Source: Micromussa lordhowensis
Taxonomy: Eukaryota > Cnidaria > Anthozoa > Scleractinia > Lobophylliidae
NCBI GenBank assembly: GCA_964020085.1
Contig: OZ026597.1
Coordinates: 4,242,894 to 4,306,893, forward strand
Length of the DNA: 64,000 bases
Reading direction: 5' to 3'
The notes beneath the pieces were generated by a model. The model saw nothing but the letters and a program-made list of their open reading frames with translations, was not told the DNA's origin and ran no database searches. This document shows, in pieces, positions 54,802 through 64,000 of the stretch; position 1 is the first letter of the stretch; each line of letters starts with the position of its first letter. The translations under genes and the position numbers were made by a program.

Positions 54802-57800
54802 GTACGTGTTTTTATCATTAGATACCATTTTCCAAGAAATAATAATATTTAAATTTTTGGCCGTGGAAAGGTTCCTTTCAAATGTTTTTGTGTCAGTTAT
54901 ATGTCTGCTATCAGGCATCGCTTACTTAGAAACGGTGTCCGTGAAAACGTTTTCACGAAAAGTCTAACATCAAAGATGGGTAATTAGTTTAAAACGAAAT
55001 CATTAAAAAATATACCTCGGACTAGGATTTGTATTTTTTTCTACAACAGAAGGTCGCCTTTCTTAACAGGCTTCAAAAGCACCAAAAGAAAGCTAAACGA
55101 AAAATCTTTTACGAATTAAGCAAAGTTGGCTTGAATTAACGCAAAGCTAGTGCTGTTAATGTTACTACGGTTTTACAGACTGCACAGGTCGGTTTCAAGT
55201 ACTGTCTTTACGAGCCAATGCTTGACAGCTTTCCTTGTACTAACTACTTCAACAAGCCAGGGCCAGAATATTAAAAGTTCTAGTTCTAAGCTAAGTTTAG
55301 TCATGTATCGTGTCTACTGTTCTGGGTCTCTGACAGAGTTCATAAATCAGTGATTTGTGGCCTATGATCCTTCTTGCCTTAATGTAACAGATTTTCATCG
55401 AATTAATTTTGGCTCTGGACTGTTTGTTAAATCAATAAACGGCTTGTTGTGTGCAGGTGATTGTATCTCCCCAAGAAATTGCTGCTTGAGCTGTGTTTTA
55501 TGATTGTACCAACGTGGCCATGACAGTTCATTTGCCAGTGAGCTCCTTCTCGCGCTTCGCGATCTGAAGACTTAAGAACTCCTCATGCAATATACAGCAA
55601 GAAACACAAGCCATGAAGGTTATGCATTCATAGCTTCTCTTCCCTGCTAAATGATTATCTGGTCTTTTCCACACAGGTGCAACGGTAGTGCATCCGTATG
55701 AACCAGTCGGTTGTTTCAAAGATAGAACTGATCCACGCGCTCTACCAATATTAATGAACGACTACTCTGTCAACGAGACAGACTTGGCCAATTCACTCGC
55801 AGCCATAATTCACGCGTGTGCTACTAAAGTGTATGAGAATGGCTTCTGGTATTTTGGTGTGGAATATCGCCGCGAGTGCTGGAGTGGAGTGAACGGTAAT
55901 ATAACCTACAACAGATATGGTCCATCTCACAAGTGTTTATCGAAATACGGCGTGGGATCTGCATGGACCATATTTGTTTACCGCTTTGTTGAAGGTTAGT
56001 TATCATGCAGTTAATCACTTCACATGGAATTTAGCTATCTGAGAGGAACTCTGAAGGTCTGGGAAATAGTGTCATGGATGCATAAGAAAATGCCGTATAA
56101 CGGTTCCCATGCTTCTGTACATGAAGGTTTTAAACACTAGTTCATAGATAAAGAAGTAATGCTGTTTTGTCTAATGATCAAAGATTTTTAATTTTTTGAC
56201 ATTAGAGATTAGCTTTTTCATTTCCTTTACCGGTATGGCCAAAATCTTTTTGTGTTCAAGCCATTGCAGTGTCTTTAAGTGTTTTGTCTTTCAGTGTTGA
56301 TGATGTATTTGGCAAATATTTAACAAGGTAATAAGTTTCTTGCGAGCTGTAAAAACAATTTTAAAACAGATTTAAACCCATTGTTTGCTAACCGAATGTT
56401 ATGTAGGATGATTAGAGTTTGGATCACTAGTCAGCTGATCTAAATGTTAATTTCCGTTAGTTCGAAAATTTTCTATGTAAACTGGTATTAAGCACCTGCT
56501 TTGATGAGGTTTTTGGCTTCTCAAGCTCTTTGGATTGCAACTACCGAATAGAAACCATACTGAACATTTTTCTCGTGAACCGTGAAATCTTTTCGTACAG
56601 AAAGGCCTTGGCCATCTCTGTAAGGGCGGATCCATCGATCTGGTTTGAAAAATAGATTTCGCTTATTTCTTGTGTGTCCCGAGACATTCATGTACTTATT
56701 CTAAAACCACAATCCGTTGGATCAGATCTTTAAAATTTTTCGTGTTTTAGGGAATTTTCGGTTCACCCGATTGGAGGCCCATTTTACGGCCATTGTCAAC
56801 ACCTAGATTAAACACATCTTTAAAAATTAATTTAACAGTAAAAGAAGAACCAAATCTGCACAAGACAAACACCACTGTTACTTATAATACGCCTTCATAA
56901 TGTGCCAAACTGATTTTTATAAACATGGAATTCGAACCAAGCATTCAGCGAGACTTTAAGGACACAGTCATATCGTGCAGCATGATGAGACACGCAAAAA
57001 TGGATCAAATTCAAATTGTAATTTTGAAAAAGTGGGACATCCTGCTCCCGTCAAACCAACACAGTCTAAAAGTGGATACGCTAGAAAATGACTCTAGGGA
57101 AAGAAACCTTGCGGTACAACTGATCTCCGTGGTGAAATATTTATGGCCTTGTAAACTTACCGAATTTCGACGGTATCCATGTTCTTCCTCCAAGACTTAA
57201 AACGCAATCTTAGAGCATAAGCCGATCAGTTTTTAACAATTCAAAAATTCATCAGTTTATACACTTTCTAAGGCTTTCATACCATGGATTGTTCCATTTA
57301 AATCATCAGTGAATGGCAGTTGGAGCCAGTGGTCGTCATGGCAACCATGCAGTGTGACGTGTGGAGTTGGAATGAGGGCACGTACTCGCAAATGCTCCAA
57401 TCCAGCGCCAAAATGGAACGGAAAGGATTGCCCTGGGTCACATATCTACACAGAGAGCTGCAATTTGCCCAAGTGTAACGGTAAATGCCTTTTTTTGAAA
57501 TATTTTACCTTAAAATGATTCTGGCTGATTTTGATGCCCTAGTATGTTCCTTGCATTTCATTTTGGAGCTGAGTTACTTTTTGATTTTTGCAATATTTTA
57601 TAGTTGTACCAATATGGCCATGGCAGTTTATTTGCGATGGCGCCCCTTCTCGCGCTTCTCGATCTGGATACTTAAGAACTTCTCATGCGATATACAGCAA
57701 GAAACACAAGCCATGCAGGTTACACACTAAATGATTATCTGGTCTTCTCCACACAGGTGCAACGTTAGTGCATCCGTATGAACCAGTCGGTTGTTTCAAA

Positions 57801-60800
57801 GATAAAACTGATCCACGCGCTCTACCAATGTTAGTGAGCGAATACTCTGTGAACGAGGCAGATTTGGCCAATTCACTCGCAGCCATAATTCACGCGTGTG
57901 CTGCTAAAGTGTATGAGAATGGCTTCCGGTATTTTGGCGTGGAATATCGCCGCGAGTGCTGGAGTGGAGTGAGTGGAGTAAACGGTAGCATGACTTACAA
58001 CAAACACGGGCGATCCGACAAGTGTTTATGGAATTATAGCGTGGGATATGAATGGACCATATTTGTTTACCGCTTTGTTGAAGGTTAGTTTCCAGTTGGT
58101 TACTTTACAGGGAATTTAGGTCTCTAACAAGACGTCTGAGAGTCTGGTGTTATGGATGCGTAAGAACGGTAAGAGCATGCCGTATAATTGTTCTCATGAT
58201 TCTGGACATGAAGGTTAAAACATTTTAGTAAGTTGGGTTAGCTGGTGTTGTTGATAGACCTGGGTAATTCTAACAAGATAACAATTTACTAGCGATCTGT
58301 TTTAAAACACATTTTCACCCTTTTATTTTGCTAACTAGTACATTGTAGGATAATTAGTGTTTTGAGTCCGCACTCAACTGATTTAAATATTAATCTCCGT
58401 ACGCTAGCTCTAAGCATTTTGTAAACTGGTACTAAGTACCTACCTCGCTGAGGCCCTCGGTTCATGAAGTCCATTGCATTTTATTACTGAATAGAAACGT
58501 AACCATACATCCTTTTGTCGTGAACCGTGAAGTCCTTTTGAAGAAAAACAACATTTTCAAACGCCGTTTTAGAGCATAAGCCGGTCACCTTTAAGCAATT
58601 TAAAACTTGTTTTTTCTAATCATTAGTGAATGGCAATTGGGACCAGTGGTCGTCATGGCTACCATGCAGTGTCACGTGTGGAGGGGGAAACAGGACACGT
58701 GCTCGCACATGTTCTAATCCAGCGCCAAAATGGAACGGAAAGGATTGCCCTGGGACAAATGTCTTCACGGAGAGCTGCAATTTGCACAAATGTAAAGGTA
58801 GATGCCTTATTGAAAGATTTTTCCTTAAAACGATAATGATGATAACTAGATTTTAATAGACTGGTTCCTGTTTAAAAAGTTTAAAACAAATTAAGGTAAA
58901 TTATTCGTGCTTTTTGTGTTAACAAAAAGTGTTATCCAAACTCTACAGGAGGTAATCTTCTTCACATCAATGGTACTTATCATGATCAGAGCACCGGGGA
59001 ATCCTCTTTGCCACTGTTAGTGACGATTGTGGGCAGCTCCCTTTTGGCTTTACTTTTCTCTAAGTGGAGTATTATGGTTTGCTTTAAGATATTGTAGAAA
59101 GAAAAGGTGAGTTTGAAGAATATTCTTGGTCTACTTTGTGGGAAGCGCAGTGGCCTCATGGTTAGTGCACTCGTCCCTGGGAAACATTGTGTTGTGTTCT
59201 TGGGCAAGACACTTTACTCTCACGGTGCCTCTATCCACCCAGGTGTATAAATGGGTACCGGGCGAATTTAATGCTGGGAGTAACCCTGCGATGGACTAGC
59301 ATCCCATCCGAGGGTGGCGGGGGAGTTGAAATACTCAGCTCCTAGTCGCTTCATGCTACGGAAACCGGGAAAAACTCCGGCCTGATGGGCCACTTGGCTC
59401 GTATGCAGACTTTAAACTAAGGAAAAGTTGAAAAGCTATGAATTAGGACATGGCTACTTAATCTGACAATTGATTTATTCAAGGACAGGACTGAAAACAG
59501 TTCAAAGTTGTTACAACACAACAAACAATATAAGGCTGTGGTCTAGACTGCAAAAAGTGATAACAATAAATATGAAATTAGCAAAAAAGCTAAAAAAAAA
59601 GAATTTTCCCATATCTAAAGTTTGGGAAAGCGTACAGACCTAAAACTTCAGGAGTGTCTTCTTTACTTTAAATTTCTTGACTTTATTCACTGAATAGTTT
59701 TTTATTGTTGTGTGAGAGTGCAAACGAAGAAGACATTGTGAGTAGTTTCTTTGTTGAAAGTTCAAGCTCTTGAAATTTATGTACATGTTTTCAGAACAAA
59801 TTCAAAACTCTCCGACCCGTGGGAAGTCGTTTTGGATGATATTTCTTTGCATAATATCATTGGAGAAGGAGCGTTTGGAACAGTGTACCGGAGTAAACTG
59901 TCAAAACAACTTATGGAGGTTGGAAAAGGAAGGAAATCTTCACAGCTCACCGTTGCTGTGAAAATGTTGCAGAGTACGATACACAAACCCGGCGTTTTAT
60001 AACCTATACTGATATAGCTGTATATAGCTTTAAATTTAATGTTTCTTCTAAACAGAAGTCAGTTTGTTGTATTCGGGTATTAGGGTGGGTTTCATTGTAT
60101 GAATACTTGTGCAAAACTAGCAATATGTAAATATCAATATCTTGCAGTCTATACATTTACCATGTTATCTAAACTTTAAGACTTCAGTTACTAGTTTAAT
60201 AATCATCTGAGAGAGATGCTTGCAGAAGCCCTTATATGCTTGAAAAAAGGGCGGGAAAAATCTGGCGAGAAAGCCATCGGTGTTTGGTTTTTCCTTCATT
60301 CTTATTGGCTCAAACAACCTGCAATCTCATTGGTTACAGCATAGTGGCTGACGTTCTTTAAACACCTACTCAAAGTTTTTACATACGCAAATTGAAAAGT
60401 CACAAATAGAGAGATATTCAGTAGAGCTAACAATTTTGGTAATTTCATGAAATAGGCGTAAATTTGTGATCTTGTTGAATATCCTTTTCTAAAAACTTAT
60501 CATGACAAGTGCTTTTTGTTTTTGCTCTACTAGATGGTGCCACAAAAGAACAAATGCAAGATTTCCTAAAGGAAATACAGCTCATGAAACAAATCGGGTA
60601 CCACCCGAACATATTGAATTTATTGGCCTGCTGTACTTTGACAAATCCCATGTTCCTTGTAGTGGAGTTTGCAAAGAATGGGGATTTACTTCACTATCTG
60701 AGGGAAAGAAGAGGCCAGGTAAAGTGAGATCAGTTTTTTTTAAAACCCTGCATACCAAAACTTGGTATTGGCCGTTATATTGAACCCTAAAGACAATTAA

Positions 60801-63800
60801 TATCAACATGTGGCTCCGCTGAACGAGTACTTGCGACTTCAACATGTTCAAGTTGTTCTATGCATTGCTTATCTGTTGCCTAAATAATAGATTTTTTTGT
60901 GGAAAACGTGAGAAGAGTTCATAAACAATTTATTTCCCTAAGCTCGCTATAAACCAACACTTTATAATTACGAATTTTATTAGAAGACGTCTTTCCCGGA
61001 TGATATTGACAGGTTGCCCTGTTTTACAGTTTGAAAGTGCGCATTTATTCGTTGAGGTGGAGAGAGACATTGTGAAGGGACAGGCTCTTGTCGAAGAGAT
61101 CCCCTCGCACACCATGGAGCTGTCTTCTACTTTGTTTTACTTTTCAGATCAAACAAGCTTTTCAAGCGACAGTAGAACCAGCGCCTCAGCACTCAAGATA
61201 TCAAAACATAGAAGTCATAAATGAAGGGAGCTTATATGACGTAATGTACACGTTTTTCTTTTGTTTCATGCAAAAAAGAGAAATCTCGAGTTCGAATCCT
61301 CTTCCCTCCTTCATAATGGATTTGTGTTCGGTAGTGCGGGATTCAACTCCCCCTATAAGTTATCGGTCAGTGATATTAACCGAGCGCAAGGGCCATACTG
61401 GGGTATTTCGGCCCGAGGTCGTAGCAATATGGACCGAGCGGAACGAGTTCTGCACAAAAAAGACTGAGGACCAATATTCCCCAGTAGCTTAGTAAGTAGT
61501 TTATTAAATGGCACTGAATTTGCCAGCTTTCGAAAGCAAAACTTACACGGATCATGGAACAAAATCCTGACCAAGAAAAAACCAATCAGAACGTTCGGAT
61601 TTACCTAATTTAATTCGTGTTTGAGATCGATTTTGGACCGTGTGCTGAGACTCCACTACACTGATTCCTGAATTCAAAATCCTTTCCATTTATTTTCAAT
61701 GAAACTCACCTGATTAATATGCTTCGGTTTTGCAGTCACTGGAAGTTAATTTTTATCCAGTTAAATATTTTTGTTAGCGTTTATTTATGAGCATTTGCTG
61801 GAATTAAATTCTTTTCAGGATTTTCAGGTTGCCACTCAAAGTTTGCAAAAGGATTACAGATGAAAGCTGTGGAGGCAAATTAAACCGTTAAATAAGTGTT
61901 ATTGCTTTTCAGTGCACCAGCCACACAAACATATGTGCAACAATTGCTCATGGGAGTATTGAGACTGATACTGACAATTTACATGACGATGACACCCTCA
62001 GACCCGCTGACCTAATGACGTTCGCATTGCAGATAGCGAACGGAATGGTACGAGTATTACGTATATTATGTAGAGATTGCCCAATATGCTTGCAATAGAC
62101 CATTTTACAGTTGTCTGCTCAGTGACCTGGCCTTTGGATGGCAGGGAGGCTGGAGTTGACTTTGTTTTGGCACAGACCTCACTGCTTTTGCTGTGTAGTC
62201 AAGTTGTTCTGATGTTAACTAGGTGCATTTACATGACAAAAGCAGTAAGGTCTGTATCAAAACAAGGTCAACTCCAGCCTCGCTGCCACTCAAAAGCCAT
62301 GTCACTGAGCAGACAACTGTAAAATGGTTTATTTGCAATTTGCAATATAAGACTGACAATTTGACGACCTTTTTAACGTCTTGCTCGTTATGCCTGTTGT
62401 TGATGTTGCATTTCATTGACAATCTCCGTTAGGTTGATCAAACCTTCCCCTTCTTATTTTGCATAGGAGTTTCTGTCAAGGAAAGGATTCGTCCACCGTG
62501 ACCTGGCGGCGAGAAATGTCCTCGTTTGTGAAGGCAAGTTAGCGAAGATAGCCGACTTTGGATTGTCGCGTCACGTGTACTCTGGGAAAGTGTACTATTC
62601 TACAAAGACCAGAAAACTGCCAATCAAATGGATGTCACCGGAAGCCATTAATGATCAAGTGTTCAACGTAGAGAGTGACGTGTAAGTTTAAAAATATCAC
62701 GTGAGGGTAGTCGGCGAGGTTCCCGATCAGCGGTTCTAATCAAATCCAATAATCCATTTTCGAGTTACTCTGTGCTTCTGTCTCAAAAGAAGCCTTTCAT
62801 GATATGTGAAAATGAATTTAATTTACATGAAAATGAACCAGTACGTGCAGGCAAATTGAGCGACGTACGGCAACCGGAAATGAGACATTTTCTCTGAGAC
62901 ATTTTTAATACTAAGTGTTGTTACTCGTATAGAGACGATTTACTTGAAAATTAGAGCGCATCCACTGCCCAAAAATGAGAAACGTCCACTTCCGGTTGCC
63001 TTACGTCGCTCAAAAACGCCTTTGCTTAAGCTCCCTAATATCACGCGACGGAGGTCGGTGAGGTTCCTAATCAGCGGTTTCAGTCAAATCCAATGAGCCA
63101 TTACGGAGTTACCTCATGTTTCTGTTTCAAAACAAGTCCTCGTTAAACGTCTTTCTGGTGGAAATGAGTTTGATTTACATGAAAATAAACCTGTAGGCAG
63201 ATCACATTTTCCTATGAATGGTTTCGCATTAAGACGCGTTTTGAAACAGAGACGAAAGGCTGAATAAGGATTCAATGATTTAGGTGCTCAAATCTGATTA
63301 ATTACAGGCGCTTCACCTACTCTTTGTGGCCGTAGTCAATTTTTTCTAATAATTTGATGACAAAATTAATTTGAGATGTTTTTAGGCTACTTTGTCTTGA
63401 GAAGGATGAAGGAATTCGATTTTTTTATATAATTTGCTTTTTCATTTGAAAGGCGAAAGGATGAAAATGATATTGTGGATCAGAAGGAGCCCATGGGCCT
63501 GGATTTAGGATAGGAAATATGTTGAGGCAATTTTTCCAACTAAGGCAATTTACTTAGCTTGATCGATGGTTCAGTTTTTTCTCCTGCCTTTCGAGATGTA
63601 TTTGCCAATGTGTATGTTATTGTATCGACAGGTGGGCGTATGGTATTCTACTTTGGGAGATTTTCACAATCGGTGCGTACATCATGTCCACTTTTGACTC
63701 TTGCTATATATCTACTTTACGTTTTGTTTCCTAGCTATGTTGGTAGAGTATCACACCTGAGATCGTGGCTAGAATCAGTTCATCACTCCATTTGCCACCC

Positions 63801-64000
63801 TCCATTCGCTTCATTTATGTATCACTTGTCAGACATATTCAGTAACCTAGCCTGCATGACCTGCTATATTAGAAGTAAATTAATGCGTCAGTGCAATAAG
63901 CTTCATCCTACAATGGAATAGTTTCCAATTTTCCAAGATTACCACTCAAACTGACAAAAAAGTTGTTATCCCAGCTTGCTAGACGCTAACCAGTTGGATA
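54675..64000 (+). CDS. Receptor tyrosine kinase with WSC-like and TSP1 modules (3' end beyond window)
   Basis: Exons: 54675-54801 (signal peptide), 55677-55994 (WSC-like), 57310-57480 (TSP1), 57757-58083 (WSC-like), 58627-58797 (TSP1), 58949-59106 (transmembrane), 59795-59973, 60534-60718, 61148-61240, 61913-62047, 62467-62681 and 63632-63672 (kinase). The kinase has the Gly loop GEGAFGTV, the VAVK lysine, the alpha-C Glu (KEIQLMKQI), catalytic HRDLAARN, DFG and IKWMSPEA. All phases fit except at the transmembrane exon, which is one base too long and hits a TAG. It is presumably a cell-surface receptor; the ligand is unknown. The gene continues past 64000. Confidence 0.82.
55677..55994 (+). 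CDS. RTK exon: WSC/lectin-like domain 1
   Basis: 318 bases, acceptor CCACACAG, donor GAAG|GTTAGT. About 106 residues with four Cys, in VGCFKDRTDPRALP, IIHACATK, RRECWSG and HKCLSKYG. It resembles the small WSC-like domains common in cnidarian surface proteins. Confidence 0.8.
57310..57480 (+). CDS. RTK exon: thrombospondin type 1 repeat 1
   Basis: 171 bases. Canonical TSP1: WSQWSSWQPCSVTCGVGMRA, R-layer arginines, six Cys, ending CNLPKCNG. Confidence 0.93.
57757..58083 (+). CDS. RTK exon: WSC/lectin-like domain 2
   Basis: 327 bases. Near-identical duplicate of 55677-55994 with a 9-base insertion (extra SGV). The preceding intron end is duplicated too. Confidence 0.82.
58627..58797 (+). CDS. 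RTK exon: thrombospondin type 1 repeat 2
   Basis: 171 bases, duplicate of 57310-57480: WDQWSSWLPCSVTCGGGNRT through CNLHKCKG. Confidence 0.93.
58949..59106 (+). CDS. RTK transmembrane exon, apparently frameshifted
   Basis: Acceptor CTCTACAG, donor AAAAG|GTGAGT. The upstream phase gives LLVTIVGSSLLALLF and then a TAG before the donor. The downstream exon needs the other frame, which reads SGVLWFALRYCRKK from about 59063. Length 158 instead of a phase-compatible 157. The break lies between about 59050 and 59064. Confidence 0.7.
59141..59410 (+). mobile_element. tRNA-derived SINE, copy 2 (B box missing)
   Basis: Same body as 24550-24838. The segment that holds the B box in copy 1 is deleted here (CGTCCCTGGGAAACATTG), so this copy is probably transcriptionally dead. 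It lies in an RTK intron. Confidence 0.82.
59795..59973 (+). CDS. RTK kinase exon 1
   Basis: Juxtamembrane WEVVLDDISLHNIIGEGAFG plus the VAVKML lysine. Donor A|GTACGA. Confidence 0.85.
60534..60718 (+). CDS. RTK kinase exon 2
   Basis: Encodes the alpha-C helix (LKEIQLMKQIGYHPNILNLL) and hinge (FLVVEFAKNGDLLHYLRERR). Donor CCAG|GTAAAG. Confidence 0.88.
61148..61240 (+). CDS. RTK kinase-insert exon
   Basis: 93 bases, acceptor CTTTTCAG, donor GAC|GTAATG, phase 0 at both ends. It encodes IKQAFQATVEPAPQHSRYQN, a kinase-insert type segment. Confidence 0.65.
61913..62047 (+). CDS. RTK kinase exon
   Basis: 135 bases, phase 0. It ends LRPADLMTFALQIANGM, the alpha-E helix. Donor ATG|GTACGA. Confidence 0.82.
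62094..62330. repeat. Foldback MITE
   Basis: AATAGACCATTTTACAGTTG is mirrored by CAACTGTAAAATGGTTTATT. Inner arms contain GGAGGCTGGAGTTGAC and GTCAACTCCAGCCTCG. Confidence 0.85.
62467..62681 (+). CDS. RTK catalytic-core exon
   Basis: 215 bases. FVHRDLAARNVLV, IADFGLSRHV, activation-loop tyrosines (VYYSTKTRKLP) and IKWMSPEAI. All tyrosine-kinase catalytic residues are present. Confidence 0.93.
62695..63250. repeat. Two related direct repeats in an RTK intron
   Basis: The block TCGGCGAGGTTCCCGATCAG (about 62715) recurs with changes at about 63053 (TCGGTGAGGTTCCTAATCAG). Both continue through AATCAAATCCAATRAKCCAT. A related sequence lies near 42800-42980. Confidence 0.65.
63632..63672 (+). CDS. 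RTK exon, alpha-F segment
   Basis: 41 bases, acceptor ATCGACAG, donor CG|GTGCGT. It encodes WAYGILLWEIFTI, the standard continuation after the SDV codons of the preceding exon. Confidence 0.85.

Noticed and set aside
1..64000. CRISPR arrays, rRNA genes, bacterial operons
   Set aside because: No spaced identical repeats or rRNA signatures. The intron structure and repeats show a eukaryotic nuclear locus.

Overview
The window reads as nuclear DNA of a cnidarian, probably a stony coral or another anthozoan. Its genes are split by short AT-rich introns. Two paralogous DEG/ENaC channel genes and one receptor tyrosine kinase with TSP1 modules can be followed exon by exon with matching intron phases. 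The intergenic DNA is packed with foldback MITEs, SINEs and a Harbinger transposon. The organism call is inference; no rRNA, tRNA or mitochondrial marker is present.

The main object is a complete Polinton/Maverick, an endogenous virus-like DNA transposon, at 3443-24457 (21,015 bp). It has 181-bp terminal inverted repeats that I read as identical, and a perfect 6-bp target duplication (ATATTG), so it looks young. It sits inside an intron of the plus-strand DEG/ENaC gene, whose reading frame resumes in phase on the far side. Six genes run leftward: a two-helix membrane protein, a small unknown, two fibre-like proteins, a small Asn/Gly-rich acidic protein and the packaging ATPase. The rest run rightward: a PPxY-containing virion-type protein, minor capsid protein, small basic protein, major capsid protein, SSB-like protein, an unknown gene whose start is disrupted by a MITE, a membrane-active-type protein, cysteine protease, two zinc-ribbon proteins (one fused to a parvovirus-like phospholipase A2), integrase with chromodomain, a zinc finger, protein-primed DNA polymerase B, an acidic micro-ORF and a poxvirus VLTF3-like late transcription factor. 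One small gene between the protease and the first zinc-ribbon gene runs the opposite way.

Two Polinton features stand out. Most genes begin within a few bases of a TATATA-type element, giving nearly leaderless messages. The element also encodes its own VLTF3-like factor. Together these suggest a self-contained, virus-type late transcription programme in an animal Polinton. The integrase frame has no ATG before its first catalytic Asp and overlaps the end of the PLA2-like gene just after a 12-A run.

Outside the Polinton: 1-3442 holds repeats and two DEG/ENaC exons. 24.5-30.8 kb holds a tRNA-type SINE, the last six exons of that gene and intronic MITEs. 32.8-37.3 kb is a PIF/Harbinger transposon with Myb-like and transposase genes. 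37.8-51.0 kb is the second DEG/ENaC gene on the minus strand. 52.1-53.1 kb is a dead LINE reverse transcriptase. 54.7-64.0 kb is the receptor tyrosine kinase, with a tandemly duplicated ectodomain cassette and an apparent frameshift in its transmembrane exon; it runs off the window end.
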